Counted from the stretch's first letter, positions 1 to 7,221 are shown. The stretch: 7,802 bases of DNA from an uncultured bacterium (GCA_937894665.1 CALAWF010000097.1:1-7802); one strand, 5' to 3'. The notes: generated from the letters alone by a model not told the origin. Translations and numbers: made by a program.

Positions 1-365
1 CAACGAGCCATAATATGCACTGGGTCGTTAAATCTTTTTGCAATTGCAAGTGCATTATATGCTAATTGTTCAACTATTTTTGCATTTTTTATATTGAGTT
101 TAATTAAAAAACTGTAAATTATCCCTGCTAATGTTTCATTCCCAAGGTTAACCAGTTGTTCGGCTAGTCTTTTGGAGTTTTTGTTCATCACTTCTTTTTG
201 TGATTTTTTGACAAAACTATCTCCGATATTTGCTAACATTGAATAAAAGGATTTGAGATCAATTTTTTCATTTTGTCTTGTTGAAGTTGTAACCCTTCTT
301 GCAAGATAATTAAATGCGGATGCAGGATTTTCTATTTGTTTAGGTGTAAATGTCAGTTTAATCAT
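1..365 (-). CDS. Hypothetical helical protein, N-terminal part (runs off left edge)
   Basis: An open reading frame of 121 complete codons begins at the ATG at 365-363 and is still open at the left edge, so the C-terminus is missing. The protein begins MIKLTFTPKQIENP and has no signal peptide or membrane segment. The visible part is rich in Lys, Asn, Ala and Leu and looks mostly alpha-helical. Residues about 77-121, from GNETLAG to AKRFNDPVHIMAR, have the alternating small and large residues of a TPR-like helix pair, but I cannot assign a family. A GAAAGG at 386-381 could be a ribosome site, although its 15-base spacing is long. The MFS transporter gene ends 54 bp upstream on the same strand with no obvious terminator between, so the two may be co-transcribed. 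No function is proposed. That it is coding is supported by the clean frame and plausible composition. Confidence 0.72.
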   Translation of the reverse strand, partial: MIKLTFTPKQIENPASAFNYLARRVTTSTRQNEKIDLKSFYSMLANIGDSFVKKSQKEVMNKNSKRLAEQLVNLGNETLAGIIYSFLIKLNIKNAKIVEQLAYNALAIAKRFNDPVHIMAR

Positions 366-419
366 TTTTGAATGTTATTGCCTTTCATAGGTGTATAACA
401 CTTCTAAAAATATAATTTG

Positions 420-1811
420 TTAGTTAGTTTGTTTTTCTCTGTAAGCATAAAAAGAACATCCAAGACATGTTAGTCCGAATAAAATTCCAAATCCCATAGT
501 CCAATGATATGATGTAAGAAATGCCTTCGTATATTTTATACCATCTATAATTAATCCATTTCTAAAACTTTCAAATAAAGTAATTGTAACGGCAACACCT
601 AGAATATTTCCTAAATTTCTTGATAGGGATAAAATTCCACTTGCAATACCAAGTTCTTCTTTTCTTACACTTGTGATAATTGCATTGTTTGATGGTGATT
701 GAAAACATCCGTTTCCAATACCCATGATTATTGAAGCTAAAACTATTTGCCACATTTGAGTTGAGGTGTTAAACGATGTAAATATTATAAGTGCAATAAT
801 ATAAATAGTTGGTCCAATTATTGTTAATTGTCTGCTTCCATGTTTTCCGGAGTAGCTCCCTGCAAAAGGTGCAACAACAGAGGACGCAATTGAATATGGT
901 AGAATTAATAATCCTGTTAGAAAGGCATTATATTCCATTATTTCTTGTAAAAATAGAGGCAGCAAAATGCCATTTGTAAACATTGTCATATAAGACGTCA
1001 TTACTGCGATATTTCCAAATGTAAAAGTCTTAATTTTAAACATTTTGAAATTAATAAGTGGGAAGTTTATTTTACTATCTCTAAAATAGAATAACCCTCC
1101 AAATACTAATGTTAATATTCCGAGAATAATTATTTTTAATGATTTCCAGCCCCACTCATGACCTTCTGAAATGGCAAGTAATAGTGCAAATAGGGCAACT
1201 GTAAAATAGAAAAATCCCCGATAATCAAATTTAAACTTCTTCTTTTTTACATATCCAGGAAGTAGTTTAAATCCAAGATAAGCACCAACAAGTGCTAGGG
1301 GTACGGAAGGTAAAAAAATTGCTCTCCATCCGAAGAAGTTTATTAATGCCCCTCCAACAGCTGGACCTGTCATCCCTCCAACTGCAACAAGTGAAGCATT
1401 TAATCCCAGAGCTTGCCCTCGTTTTTCTCCTTTAAATAAGGTTGCTATAACCGCAGGACCGTTTGCAATCATAATTGATGCTCCAAGAGCTTCAATACTT
1501 CTAAAAATTAGTAAAGTATAAAAGTTAGGTGCCGTACAATTTAATAATGCTCCAATTGCAAAAATTAAAAATCCTGAACCATAAACTTTATTTTTTGGAA
1601 AAATATCTCCTAGTTTTCCAAAAAATGGTAGAAAAACTGTCAATACAAGCATGTATGCAATTACTACCCATTGAACTTCTGTAAGGGTGATATTTAGTCC
1701 TTGTGCTATTGGATATAGGGCAAGGTTAACGGTGCTTGAATCAAGCATACCGAGGAAATTACCCATAATAACAAGAAGGCAAATGATTCTTTTTATATTT
1801 CTGTGCTTCAT
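420..1811 (-). CDS. MFS drug/H+ antiporter, DHA2 (EmrB/QacA-like) family
   Basis: This 463-aa inner-membrane protein is a major facilitator of the 14-helix DHA2 type, which exports hydrophobic or cationic compounds in exchange for protons. Seen in the sequence: motif D1 with LDSSTVN at 23-29, motif A GKLGDIFPKNKVYG at 65-78 between helices 2 and 3, a motif-B-like stretch with Arg104 (RSIEALG) in helix 4, and the antiporter motif C GGMTGPAVGG at 145-154, followed by GWRAIF. About 14 hydrophobic segments span the protein, and the length suits the family. Motif B has IEALG where QG is usual, a mild deviation. The start at 1811-1809 is the only good one, as it precedes the first helix closely, but no Shine-Dalgarno sequence lies in front of it. 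The substrate cannot be read from sequence. The gene is divergent from the fibre operon, and no linked TetR- or MarR-type regulator is visible. Confidence 0.93.
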   Translation of the reverse strand: MKHRNIKRIICLLVIMGNFLGMLDSSTVNLALYPIAQGLNITLTEVQWVVIAYMLVLTVFLPFFGKLGDIFPKNKVYGSGFLIFAIGALLNCTAPNFYTLLIFRSIEALGASIMIANGPAVIATLFKGEKRGQALGLNASLVAVGGMTGPAVGGALINFFGWRAIFLPSVPLALVGAYLGFKLLPGYVKKKKFKFDYRGFFYFTVALFALLLAISEGHEWGWKSLKIIILGILTLVFGGLFYFRDSKINFPLINFKMFKIKTFTFGNIAVMTSYMTMFTNGILLPLFLQEIMEYNAFLTGLLILPYSIASSVVAPFAGSYSGKHGSRQLTIIGPTIYIIALIIFTSFNTSTQMWQIVLASIIMGIGNGCFQSPSNNAIITSVRKEELGIASGILSLSRNLGNILGVAVTITLFESFRNGLIIDGIKYTKAFLTSYHWTMGFGILFGLTCLGCSFYAYREKQTN

Positions 1812-1863
1812 ATTAAAATACTAGCATGCAAATTCAAGGACTTTCCGATTGTAAAGTTTTGTA

Positions 1864-1891
1864 ATTATTGAAAGAATGATGTTTCAATAAT
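1864..1891. promoter_or_regulatory. Perfect 10-bp inverted repeat, candidate operator
   Basis: ATTATTGAAA, then 8 bases, then TTTCAATAAT forms a perfect dyad in the middle of the divergent intergenic region. It lies 22 bp before the -35 element of the fibre operon promoter and 53 bp from the transporter start. It has no T-run of a terminator, and neither flanking gene ends here, so a protein-binding site is the more natural reading. TTATTGAAA recurs at 7252-7260 upstream of metK, but in such AT-rich DNA this may be chance. The regulator is unknown. Confidence 0.35.
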
Positions 1892-1913
1892 ATTAAGCTA
1901 TTCCTTTATTATA

Positions 1914-1942
1914 TTGAGTATTAGTTTCAAATATGATATAAT
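1914..1942 (+). promoter_or_regulatory. Sigma70-type promoter of the fibre operon
   Basis: TTGAGT (1914-1919) and a perfect TATAAT (1937-1942) are separated by the ideal 17 bp. The TGA at 1934-1936 adds an extended -10 (TGnTATAAT). Transcription should start near 1949-1951, giving a short leader of roughly 22-24 bases before the ATG at 1973. This is the strongest promoter match in the window and suggests substantial expression of the two prepilin/S74 proteins. Confidence 0.75.
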
Positions 1943-1963
1943 AGTAATGTTAAATGTATATAC

Positions 1964-1967
1964 TGGA
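1964..1967 (+). promoter_or_regulatory. Ribosome binding site deciding the start of the first fibre gene
   Basis: GGAG lies 5 bases before the ATG at 1973. A second in-frame ATG at 1979 would be 11 bases away, so 1973 is preferred. The choice only changes the prepilin leader from 11 to 9 residues and does not affect the mature protein. Confidence 0.6.
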
Positions 1968-1972
1968 GTTTT

Positions 1973-3799
1973 ATGAGGATGAGATTGAACGATAAAAAAC
2001 ACGCATTTTCTTTAACCGAATTACTTATTGTAATGGTAGTGATCGCCGTGTTATTTGCAGCACTTGCTCCAATTGTTACTAAAAGGCGTAATGGTGCTTC
2101 TGTTTCAAGTGAAAATATATGGAATTATGTTAACGATGATGAACAACACAGGGATATATATTATGATTCAGGTGTGCCAAGATGGTCCTCAACCGCTTAT
2201 ATTGGTGTAAGACCCTCTTCATTGGGAAGTTCTTCTCCAAGGGCAAAAGTTGTTATAAATGCAAGTAGCAAGATTACTGCAAATGACAATAAACCTCAGC
2301 GTCAAATTCAATTCCGTTATGGTTCTGGAGATGGTGTAAATGCAGGCTCTTTATTTTTCGATAATGTTGGTAATCTTTCATTAGCAAGTAACAATGATGC
2401 GTTTGTTAATAATCGTAGTAATTCTGGTAATACAATTGCTGGATTAGGTGCATTTGGAAATCACTCTGTTACAAGTTCAAATAATGTTGCATACGGTGCA
2501 AATTCAATGAAATATTCTGGCTCTTCTAAGAATACAGTTGTTGGTTTTTCTTCCTTAAGAGAAAATAGTGGAGGAAATCCTCAGTCTAATATTTATCTAG
2601 GTGCAAATACAGGCAGTTTTATTGCTTCAAGTGGTAATAACCCACAGTATAATATTTCTGTTGGGGCTAATTCCTCAAATTCTCCTGATTTATATGGTTC
2701 AAATAATATTACATTAGGTTATCTTGTCGGCAATGGTTCTCATGTTTCTAGTGCTGATAAAGCTGCGTATCAAGATAATCTTTTAGTTGGTTCTCAGTAT
2801 TATCCTGAATATGCAGATTCCCAGTATAATACTATTTTAGGTTATGATACTTTTGTTGGAGGACCTAGTAGAGTTCATAATTTGACAGCGCTTGGATATT
2901 TGGCTTGTAGTTCTATTACTACTAATAATATAGAAGGTTCTAGAACTTGTATTGGTTATACTTCCGGTGGTTCCAAAGGAATTACTGGGAAATTAACCCC
3001 TACAACAATAGAAACCGATAAGTACGATCACGTTTTTCTTGGAGGGGTTCCTCTCGGAGGTTTTAATGGCAGATCTGTTGTTGAAGTCTATAATCAAAAA
3101 TCTGAGACTTCCAGTGGTAAATACCTTTCTCCTACGGTCGTGTTCAATTCAAATATTGTTATTCGTGGTAATTTTTATCCTTCACGAGATGGAGGTAAAC
3201 CTGGATATATTGAATTTGAACGTGTTGCACGTGATATTGCTTCTTCCAGAAGAGATGATGACAAATGTATGAAATTTTTCCGTAGCCGTTGGTTTCAATG
3301 GTACCCTTGGTATGTAGAATTTCCGGCTGATGCTCATTCTCATTCTTATATGAATTTTTATGGATCATGTTCTGCAGATTTGAATGACTATCCAAGTGGA
3401 TGTACTCATTTCCCGCAAATTTCAGATAAAAGATTGAAATTTGTTTTGTCAGAAAATACAGATGGTTTATCAGAAATCTCAAAATTAATGCCATATAATT
3501 TCACATTTAAGTCCGATAAAGAGAATACTTCTCAAGTTGGTGTTATGGCTCAAGATTTACAAAAAATATTCAAAAACTCAGTTACTGAGGGCAAGGATGG
3601 ATATTTGAGAATCCGTTGGGATGAAATGTTTTATGCAATGATCAATTCAATTAAAACATTGGACAAAAAACTTGTTAAAATTGCATCTTCTATTACAAAG
3701 ATGGAAGAAGATGTTTTGCAAATAAAATCTGAGCAAAAGAATATGAAAAAACAAATTGCAGTTTTGAATTTAAGAGCTGCGAGATTAGAAAGAAAATAA
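1973..3799 (+). CDS. Prepilin-like fibre protein with C-terminal S74 chaperone domain (paralogue 1)
   Basis: This 608-aa protein combines a type IV prepilin N-terminus with a phage-tail-fibre C-terminus. Residues 1-11 (MRMRLNDKKHA) are a short basic leader. Cleavage by prepilin peptidase is expected before FSLTELL, with Ala at -1 where Gly is usual, Glu at +5 and Pro at +22. A hydrophobic helix covers 12-36. Residues 153-328 hold about ten degenerate N-x-x-x-G beta-roll repeats. Residues 364-403 resemble the same region of the downstream paralogue (SVVEVYN, IVIRGNFY). Residues 404-483 are unlike it and rich in Cys and aromatics (WFQWYPWY at 440-447). SDKRLK at 484-489 is the S74 self-cleavage motif with the Ser/Lys pair, followed by VGVMAQDLQKIF and RIRWDEMFYA. 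A coiled coil ends the protein (about 562-607). Its S74 domain is slightly divergent (KFVLSEN; IFKNSV without Pro). It is the first gene of a two-gene operon. The domain calls are firm, but the cellular role is inferred to be a surface or pilus-tip fibre. Confidence 0.9.
   Translation: MRMRLNDKKHAFSLTELLIVMVVIAVLFAALAPIVTKRRNGASVSSENIWNYVNDDEQHRDIYYDSGVPRWSSTAYIGVRPSSLGSSSPRAKVVINASSKITANDNKPQRQIQFRYGSGDGVNAGSLFFDNVGNLSLASNNDAFVNNRSNSGNTIAGLGAFGNHSVTSSNNVAYGANSMKYSGSSKNTVVGFSSLRENSGGNPQSNIYLGANTGSFIASSGNNPQYNISVGANSSNSPDLYGSNNITLGYLVGNGSHVSSADKAAYQDNLLVGSQYYPEYADSQYNTILGYDTFVGGPSRVHNLTALGYLACSSITTNNIEGSRTCIGYTSGGSKGITGKLTPTTIETDKYDHVFLGGVPLGGFNGRSVVEVYNQKSETSSGKYLSPTVVFNSNIVIRGNFYPSRDGGKPGYIEFERVARDIASSRRDDDKCMKFFRSRWFQWYPWYVEFPADAHSHSYMNFYGSCSADLNDYPSGCTHFPQISDKRLKFVLSENTDGLSEISKLMPYNFTFKSDKENTSQVGVMAQDLQKIFKNSVTEGKDGYLRIRWDEMFYAMINSIKTLDKKLVKIASSITKMEEDVLQIKSEQKNMKKQIAVLNLRAARLERK
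2429..2956 (+). repeat. Degenerate beta-roll repeats coding for residues 153-328 of paralogue 1
   Basis: About ten copies of an N-T/I-x-hydrophobic-G unit (for example NTVVG 187-191, NIYLG 206-210, NISVG 227-231, NITLG 245-249, NTILG 286-290, RTCIG 324-328) recur every 16-24 residues. The spacing is irregular and longer than in the downstream gene. Such repeats resemble the left-handed beta-roll heads of YadA-type adhesins and tail fibres, which are trimeric. Confidence 0.75.
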
Positions 3800-3811
3800 T
3801 TGGAGTAAATT

Positions 3812-5812
3812 ATGAAGTTTAAATTTAATAAATTTAAAGGTTTTACATTATCAGAATTAATGATTATGCTTGCTGTTCTTACTGTTTTACTTGCTGCATT
3901 TGCTCCGGTATTTACTGCTAGATATAAAAATGCTTCTGCTAATGAAATTTGGTCTTTTGTCCCAGATGATGACGAAGATGATGCTTATACTGATCAAGTT
4001 AACCATGCAATTGCCGGACAGGTATTTATTGGTATTACTCCAGTAAGTGGAGCAGATGTTTTAAAGGCAATAAAAGATAATCAAAGTAGTACAGGAAAAA
4101 CACTTTATTCGAAAGTTGTAATCAGACCGACTGAAAATCTTTCAGGTTTGTCTGATAAGCGTCAAAAACAGTTTCAATTCCAATATGGAAATCAAAAAGC
4201 AGCTCTATTTGCTGGTAATAATAATATGTTACTTGGTGGTGAATACCTTAATATTGAATCGGATGCTACTGATAATACCGCTTTTGGGGTTGGGGCGTTG
4301 AGTGCATTATCTACAGGTAAACAAAATACAGCTCTTGGAAATAATTCATTATATTCATTAAATAATAATAGCTATAATACAGCTATTGGGGCTTATTCTG
4401 GAACCCGTTACGGTGCAGATTCTAATACTTTGATTGGATTTAATAGCTTTTCTAACGGCAACAATACTACTGTAATTGGGAATTCTAGTTTTTCTTCAGG
4501 TAGAAGGGGAAGTTATTCTACTATTGTTGGACATGATTCAGCATATAAAGTAGGACAATATAATACTGTAATTGGTAATAATTCTGCAAAGAACTCTGGT
4601 TCATATAATACTATTATTGGTAATAGTGCATTAACAAATATCAGTGCAGATGATTATAATACGGCTATTGGTTATGGTGCTTGTTCGGGAGTAACAGGTT
4701 CTAATAAAACTTGTGTTGGCTATAATTCCGGTTCAATTAATAAAGCCTCTAATATTGACTTGCTTGGTGGCGACGAAGAGCGAATTTTTATTGGCGGACC
4801 AGTAAATCAAGATGAGCATGCTCTTTCTGGTGATTTGGGTAAGTTAGGATCCCTTGGTGGTGTTTCTGTTTTGGAAGTTCACAACATCGATGGGACAACT
4901 AACAGATGGGGGAGTAGCTCTAAAAGTCGTATAGTTGGTAATTCTTCTGTTGTTGTAAACGGGAATTTAATCGTTCGTGGACAATTTTATATGAATACCG
5001 TTACCTCAAGGATGTCAAACTATTCTCCGTTAGTTGCTTTTAGAGAACAGAAGCCAAAATCATTACTTCAAAGTGCCCATGTTTTTAGCGGATATGATGG
5101 TCAAGAGCGGAATTATACTACAAGAACTAAATGTGGGCGAAGATGCCGAGTACATAAATATGATTCCGGTGCCAAATCATGTACTTGTTCAAAAGGTACG
5201 CCAAGTTATAATGATGCAGGTATTGTTTCTTATGATTGGTCATCTAACACTTTACAGAATGGCTCTAAAGAAAAACCACATGAATGCATGGAAGGTCCTC
5301 AAGTTGGAAAGTATTATGACCGTTCATTAAATATTGAAATTACGGGAGGTCCTAAAGGAGATAATCCTACAGATGATGTGAATGAGGCTCATACTTGGTC
5401 TGGGGAATCTTGTTGTCCGAAGTTGTTATCAGATATTCGTTTAAAGAACGTTGGTATACCTTTCACTGCAGGATTAGAAGAAATTAAAAATTTAAATATT
5501 TATAATTATACCTATAAATCAGATTCTACCAAAATGCCACACGTTGGTGTTGTCGCTCAAGATTTAAAACGTGTCTTCCCTGCCGCAGTGTCAAAAGATG
5601 AGAATGGTTCTTATCAAATTCGTTGGGATGAAATATTCTATGCTGCTATTAATGCTGTTAAATCTTTAAATTCTAGAGTTGAAGCGTTAGCTAATCGAGT
5701 TGCAAATGATCAAAAACGAATTGCGACATTAAAAAAGGATAATGCACAACTTGAACAAAAAATAAATTCTTTATCTGCAGAGTTGACAGAGTTGGAAAAG
5801 AAAAATAAATAA
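3812..5812 (+). CDS. Prepilin-like fibre protein with C-terminal S74 chaperone domain (paralogue 2)
   Basis: This 666-aa paralogue starts 12 bp after the previous gene, with GGAG at 3802-3805, 6 bases before the ATG, so the two are co-transcribed and probably co-translated. The prepilin signal is canonical: leader MKFKFNKFKG, cleavage before FTLSELM, Glu at +5 and Pro at +22, and a hydrophobic helix to about residue 35. An acidic run PDDDEDD (51-57) follows. Residues 155-303 are ten regular NTxIG repeats. Residues 350-393 (SVLEVHN, NLIVRGQFY) match paralogue 1. Residues 394-539 are a divergent Cys-rich segment (CGRRC 441-445, CTC 457-459, CC 534-535). SDIRLK at 540-545 starts the S74 domain, with HVGVVAQDLKRVFP (577-590) and QIRWDEIFYAAINAVKSL (602-619). 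A long coiled coil occupies about 615-664. In S74 proteins the C-terminal domain folds the trimer and then cuts itself off at this Ser. No secretin, ATPase or peptidase gene is in the window, so export and assembly must use machinery encoded elsewhere. Confidence 0.92.
   Translation: MKFKFNKFKGFTLSELMIMLAVLTVLLAAFAPVFTARYKNASANEIWSFVPDDDEDDAYTDQVNHAIAGQVFIGITPVSGADVLKAIKDNQSSTGKTLYSKVVIRPTENLSGLSDKRQKQFQFQYGNQKAALFAGNNNMLLGGEYLNIESDATDNTAFGVGALSALSTGKQNTALGNNSLYSLNNNSYNTAIGAYSGTRYGADSNTLIGFNSFSNGNNTTVIGNSSFSSGRRGSYSTIVGHDSAYKVGQYNTVIGNNSAKNSGSYNTIIGNSALTNISADDYNTAIGYGACSGVTGSNKTCVGYNSGSINKASNIDLLGGDEERIFIGGPVNQDEHALSGDLGKLGSLGGVSVLEVHNIDGTTNRWGSSSKSRIVGNSSVVVNGNLIVRGQFYMNTVTSRMSNYSPLVAFREQKPKSLLQSAHVFSGYDGQERNYTTRTKCGRRCRVHKYDSGAKSCTCSKGTPSYNDAGIVSYDWSSNTLQNGSKEKPHECMEGPQVGKYYDRSLNIEITGGPKGDNPTDDVNEAHTWSGESCCPKLLSDIRLKNVGIPFTAGLEEIKNLNIYNYTYKSDSTKMPHVGVVAQDLKRVFPAAVSKDENGSYQIRWDEIFYAAINAVKSLNSRVEALANRVANDQKRIATLKKDNAQLEQKINSLSAELTELEKKNK
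4274..4720 (+). repeat. Ten NTxIG beta-roll repeats coding for residues 155-303 of paralogue 2
   Basis: The units NTAFG 155, NTALG 172, NTAIG 189, NTLIG 205, TTVIG 219, STIVG 236, NTVIG 251, NTIIG 266, NTAIG 283 and KTCVG 299 are spaced 14-17 residues apart. The DNA shows recurring TATAATAC-type words at 45-51 bp periods, a possible substrate for slippage or recombination that would change fibre length. The pattern resembles YadA-like head repeats and repeats found before S74 domains in tail-fibre-like proteins. Confidence 0.85.
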
Positions 5813-5827
5813 AGAACTGAACTTGTT

Positions 5828-5867
5828 AATAAAAACCTCGCTAATACTAATTAGCGAGGTTTTTATT
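5828..5867. terminator. Bidirectional rho-independent terminator between convergent genes
   Basis: A perfect 17-bp inverted repeat (5828-5844 with 5851-5867) has a 6-base loop (TACTAA). Its GC-rich core CCTCGC/GCGAGG is flanked by A5 on the left and T5 on the right, so it makes a hairpin plus U-run on both strands. It ends the fibre operon (stop at 5812) and metK (stop at 5889). Confidence 0.93.
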
Positions 5868-5888
5868 GTTTGTTATATTTTAATCTGA

Positions 5889-7163
5889 TTATGCACAACC
5901 ACATCCACAAGAACAAGCCTTAGCTTTTAATTCTTCAGCTTTATCAACATGTTCCCAAGGAACATCAATATCAGTTCTGCCCATGTGTCCATAAGCTGCT
6001 AATAATTGATAGAATTTGCCACCATTTTTAGCTGGCAAGTTTCTTAAATCAAATTTCTTTATAATTCCTGCTGGGGTTAGGTCAAAGTTTTCAGCAACTA
6101 GTTTTGAAATTTCATCATCTGAAATTCTTCCAGTTCCAAATGTATCAACAAAAATTGATAGAGGTTCTGCAACCCCGATAGCATATGCTAATTCAATTTC
6201 ACATTTATCCGCTAAACCTGCTGCAACAATATTTTTTGCAACATATCTAGAAGCATAGGCTGCTGAACGGTCAACTTTTGTTGGATCTTTTCCGGAAAAA
6301 GCTCCTCCGCCATGTCTTGAGTATCCACCATAAGTATCAACGATGATTTTTCTACCTGTTAAGCCTGAATCACCTTGAGGACCACCAATAACAAATCTTC
6401 CAGATGGATTAATTAAAATAATTGTATTTTCATCCGGTTTAATAGCCTCATTTTCAAATACAAAATTAATTACAAGATTTTTTAAATCTTCTTTAATAAT
6501 ATCTTGTACTTTTTGATTGTCTGAAATTCCATTGATTTCAGGGTTATGTTGAGTTGATAACAAGATTGTATGAATTCTTGAAGGTTTTCCATCAACATAT
6601 TCAACTGTAACTTGAGATTTTCCATCTGGTCTTAAGTAATTAACTAATCCTTCTTTTCTAATTTGAGCAAGTCTATAAGATAATTTATGAGCTAGACTGA
6701 TAGGTAATGGCATAAGTTCAGGTGTTTCATTACATGCATAACCAAACATTATACCTTGATCCCCTGCCCCAATTTCTTCTGTTTCTACTGTTGAGGTTGC
6801 TGCATTTTCTTCTCTTGATTCAAATGCTTTGTTAACACCGTTACCAATATCTGTTGATTGCTCGTCAATACTTGTTAATACAGCACAAGTGTTAGCATCA
6901 AATCCGCCAGCGTTAGAGCCAACGTAACCAATATTTTTGATTGTGTTTCTAACAACTTGAGGAATATCAACATAGCAATCCGCTGTTATTTCTCCGCATA
7001 CAAGAGCCATACCTGTTGTAACTGTAGTTTCAGCTGCAACTCTTGAGCTTCTGTCTTTTGTCAAAAATTCGTCCAAAATCGCATCGGATATTTGGTCGCA
7101 GACTTTGTCTGGGTGTCCTTCTGTAACTGATTCAGAAGTGAACAAAAAATTTCTTGATGTCAT
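5889..7163 (-). CDS. metK: S-adenosylmethionine synthetase (methionine adenosyltransferase)
   Basis: This cytoplasmic enzyme makes S-adenosylmethionine from ATP and methionine, releasing phosphate and pyrophosphate. The 424-aa protein shows the whole family pattern: LFTSESVTEGHPDK near the start with His17 and Asp19, catalytic-site Glu45 and Glu58, FDANTC 88-93, the gating-loop region ending in GAGDQGIMFGYA (132-143), NPSGRFVIGGPQGD 252-265, and the P-loop-like HGGGAFSGKDPTKVDRSAAY (284-303). It is longer than the about 384 aa of E. coli MetK, partly through a 13-residue longer loop at 112-132, as in many other bacteria, and partly through a C-terminal tail CSCGCGCA (417-424). That tail has four alternating cysteines, is not part of the known fold, and may bind metal. 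The start is fixed by AAGGAG 7 bases upstream. The gene appears to be a single transcription unit between two terminators. Confidence 0.98.
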   Translation of the reverse strand: MTSRNFLFTSESVTEGHPDKVCDQISDAILDEFLTKDRSSRVAAETTVTTGMALVCGEITADCYVDIPQVVRNTIKNIGYVGSNAGGFDANTCAVLTSIDEQSTDIGNGVNKAFESREENAATSTVETEEIGAGDQGIMFGYACNETPELMPLPISLAHKLSYRLAQIRKEGLVNYLRPDGKSQVTVEYVDGKPSRIHTILLSTQHNPEINGISDNQKVQDIIKEDLKNLVINFVFENEAIKPDENTIILINPSGRFVIGGPQGDSGLTGRKIIVDTYGGYSRHGGGAFSGKDPTKVDRSAAYASRYVAKNIVAAGLADKCEIELAYAIGVAEPLSIFVDTFGTGRISDDEISKLVAENFDLTPAGIIKKFDLRNLPAKNGGKFYQLLAAYGHMGRTDIDVPWEHVDKAEELKAKACSCGCGCA

Positions 7164-7170
7164 TTTTTAT

Positions 7171-7176
7171 CTCCTT
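7171..7176 (-). promoter_or_regulatory. Strong Shine-Dalgarno site of metK
   Basis: AAGGAG read on the minus strand (7176 to 7171) stands 7 bases before the ATG at 7163. It is the best ribosome site in the window and confirms the metK start. Confidence 0.85.
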
Positions 7177-7188
7177 AATTTATTTTGT

Positions 7189-7221
7189 ACGCCGGTAAGT
7201 TTTTTAATTCCAACCCGGCAC
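7189..7221 (-). promoter_or_regulatory. GC-rich hairpin in the metK leader
   Basis: On the minus strand GCCGG (7219-7215) pairs with CCGGC (7195-7191). Two G-U pairs outside extend it to 7 bp around a 19-base AU-rich loop. It stands out in AT-rich surroundings and lies 12 bases before the AAGGAG site. metK leaders often carry SAM riboswitches, but I do not recognise the conserved cores of SAM-I, SAM-II, SAM-III or SAM-SAH types here. It could be a small regulatory element or simply a structured leader. Confidence 0.35.

Noticed and set aside
364..388. An 8-codon frame (MKGNNIQK) whose TGA overlaps the ATG of the left-edge gene
   Set aside because: It is too short, and nothing in its composition suggests an attenuator. 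The ATGA overlap is easily chance.
3039..3494. Open frames on both strands inside the first fibre gene (plus-strand 3039-3272, minus-strand 3159-3494)
   Set aside because: They lie wholly inside a well-supported gene, have odd composition and no family features, and are shadow frames.
4274..4720. CRISPR array or DNA-level tandem repeat element
   Set aside because: The periodicity is in frame, degenerate and explained by the protein repeats. There are no constant repeats with unique spacers.
6016..6258. Plus-strand open frame inside metK
   Set aside because: It is antisense to strongly conserved metK codons and lacks a ribosome site.
7189..7221. preQ1-I riboswitch, suggested by AAAAAACU in the metK leader loop
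   Set aside because: The required upstream C-rich loop and pseudoknot arrangement are missing, and metK is not a queuosine gene.
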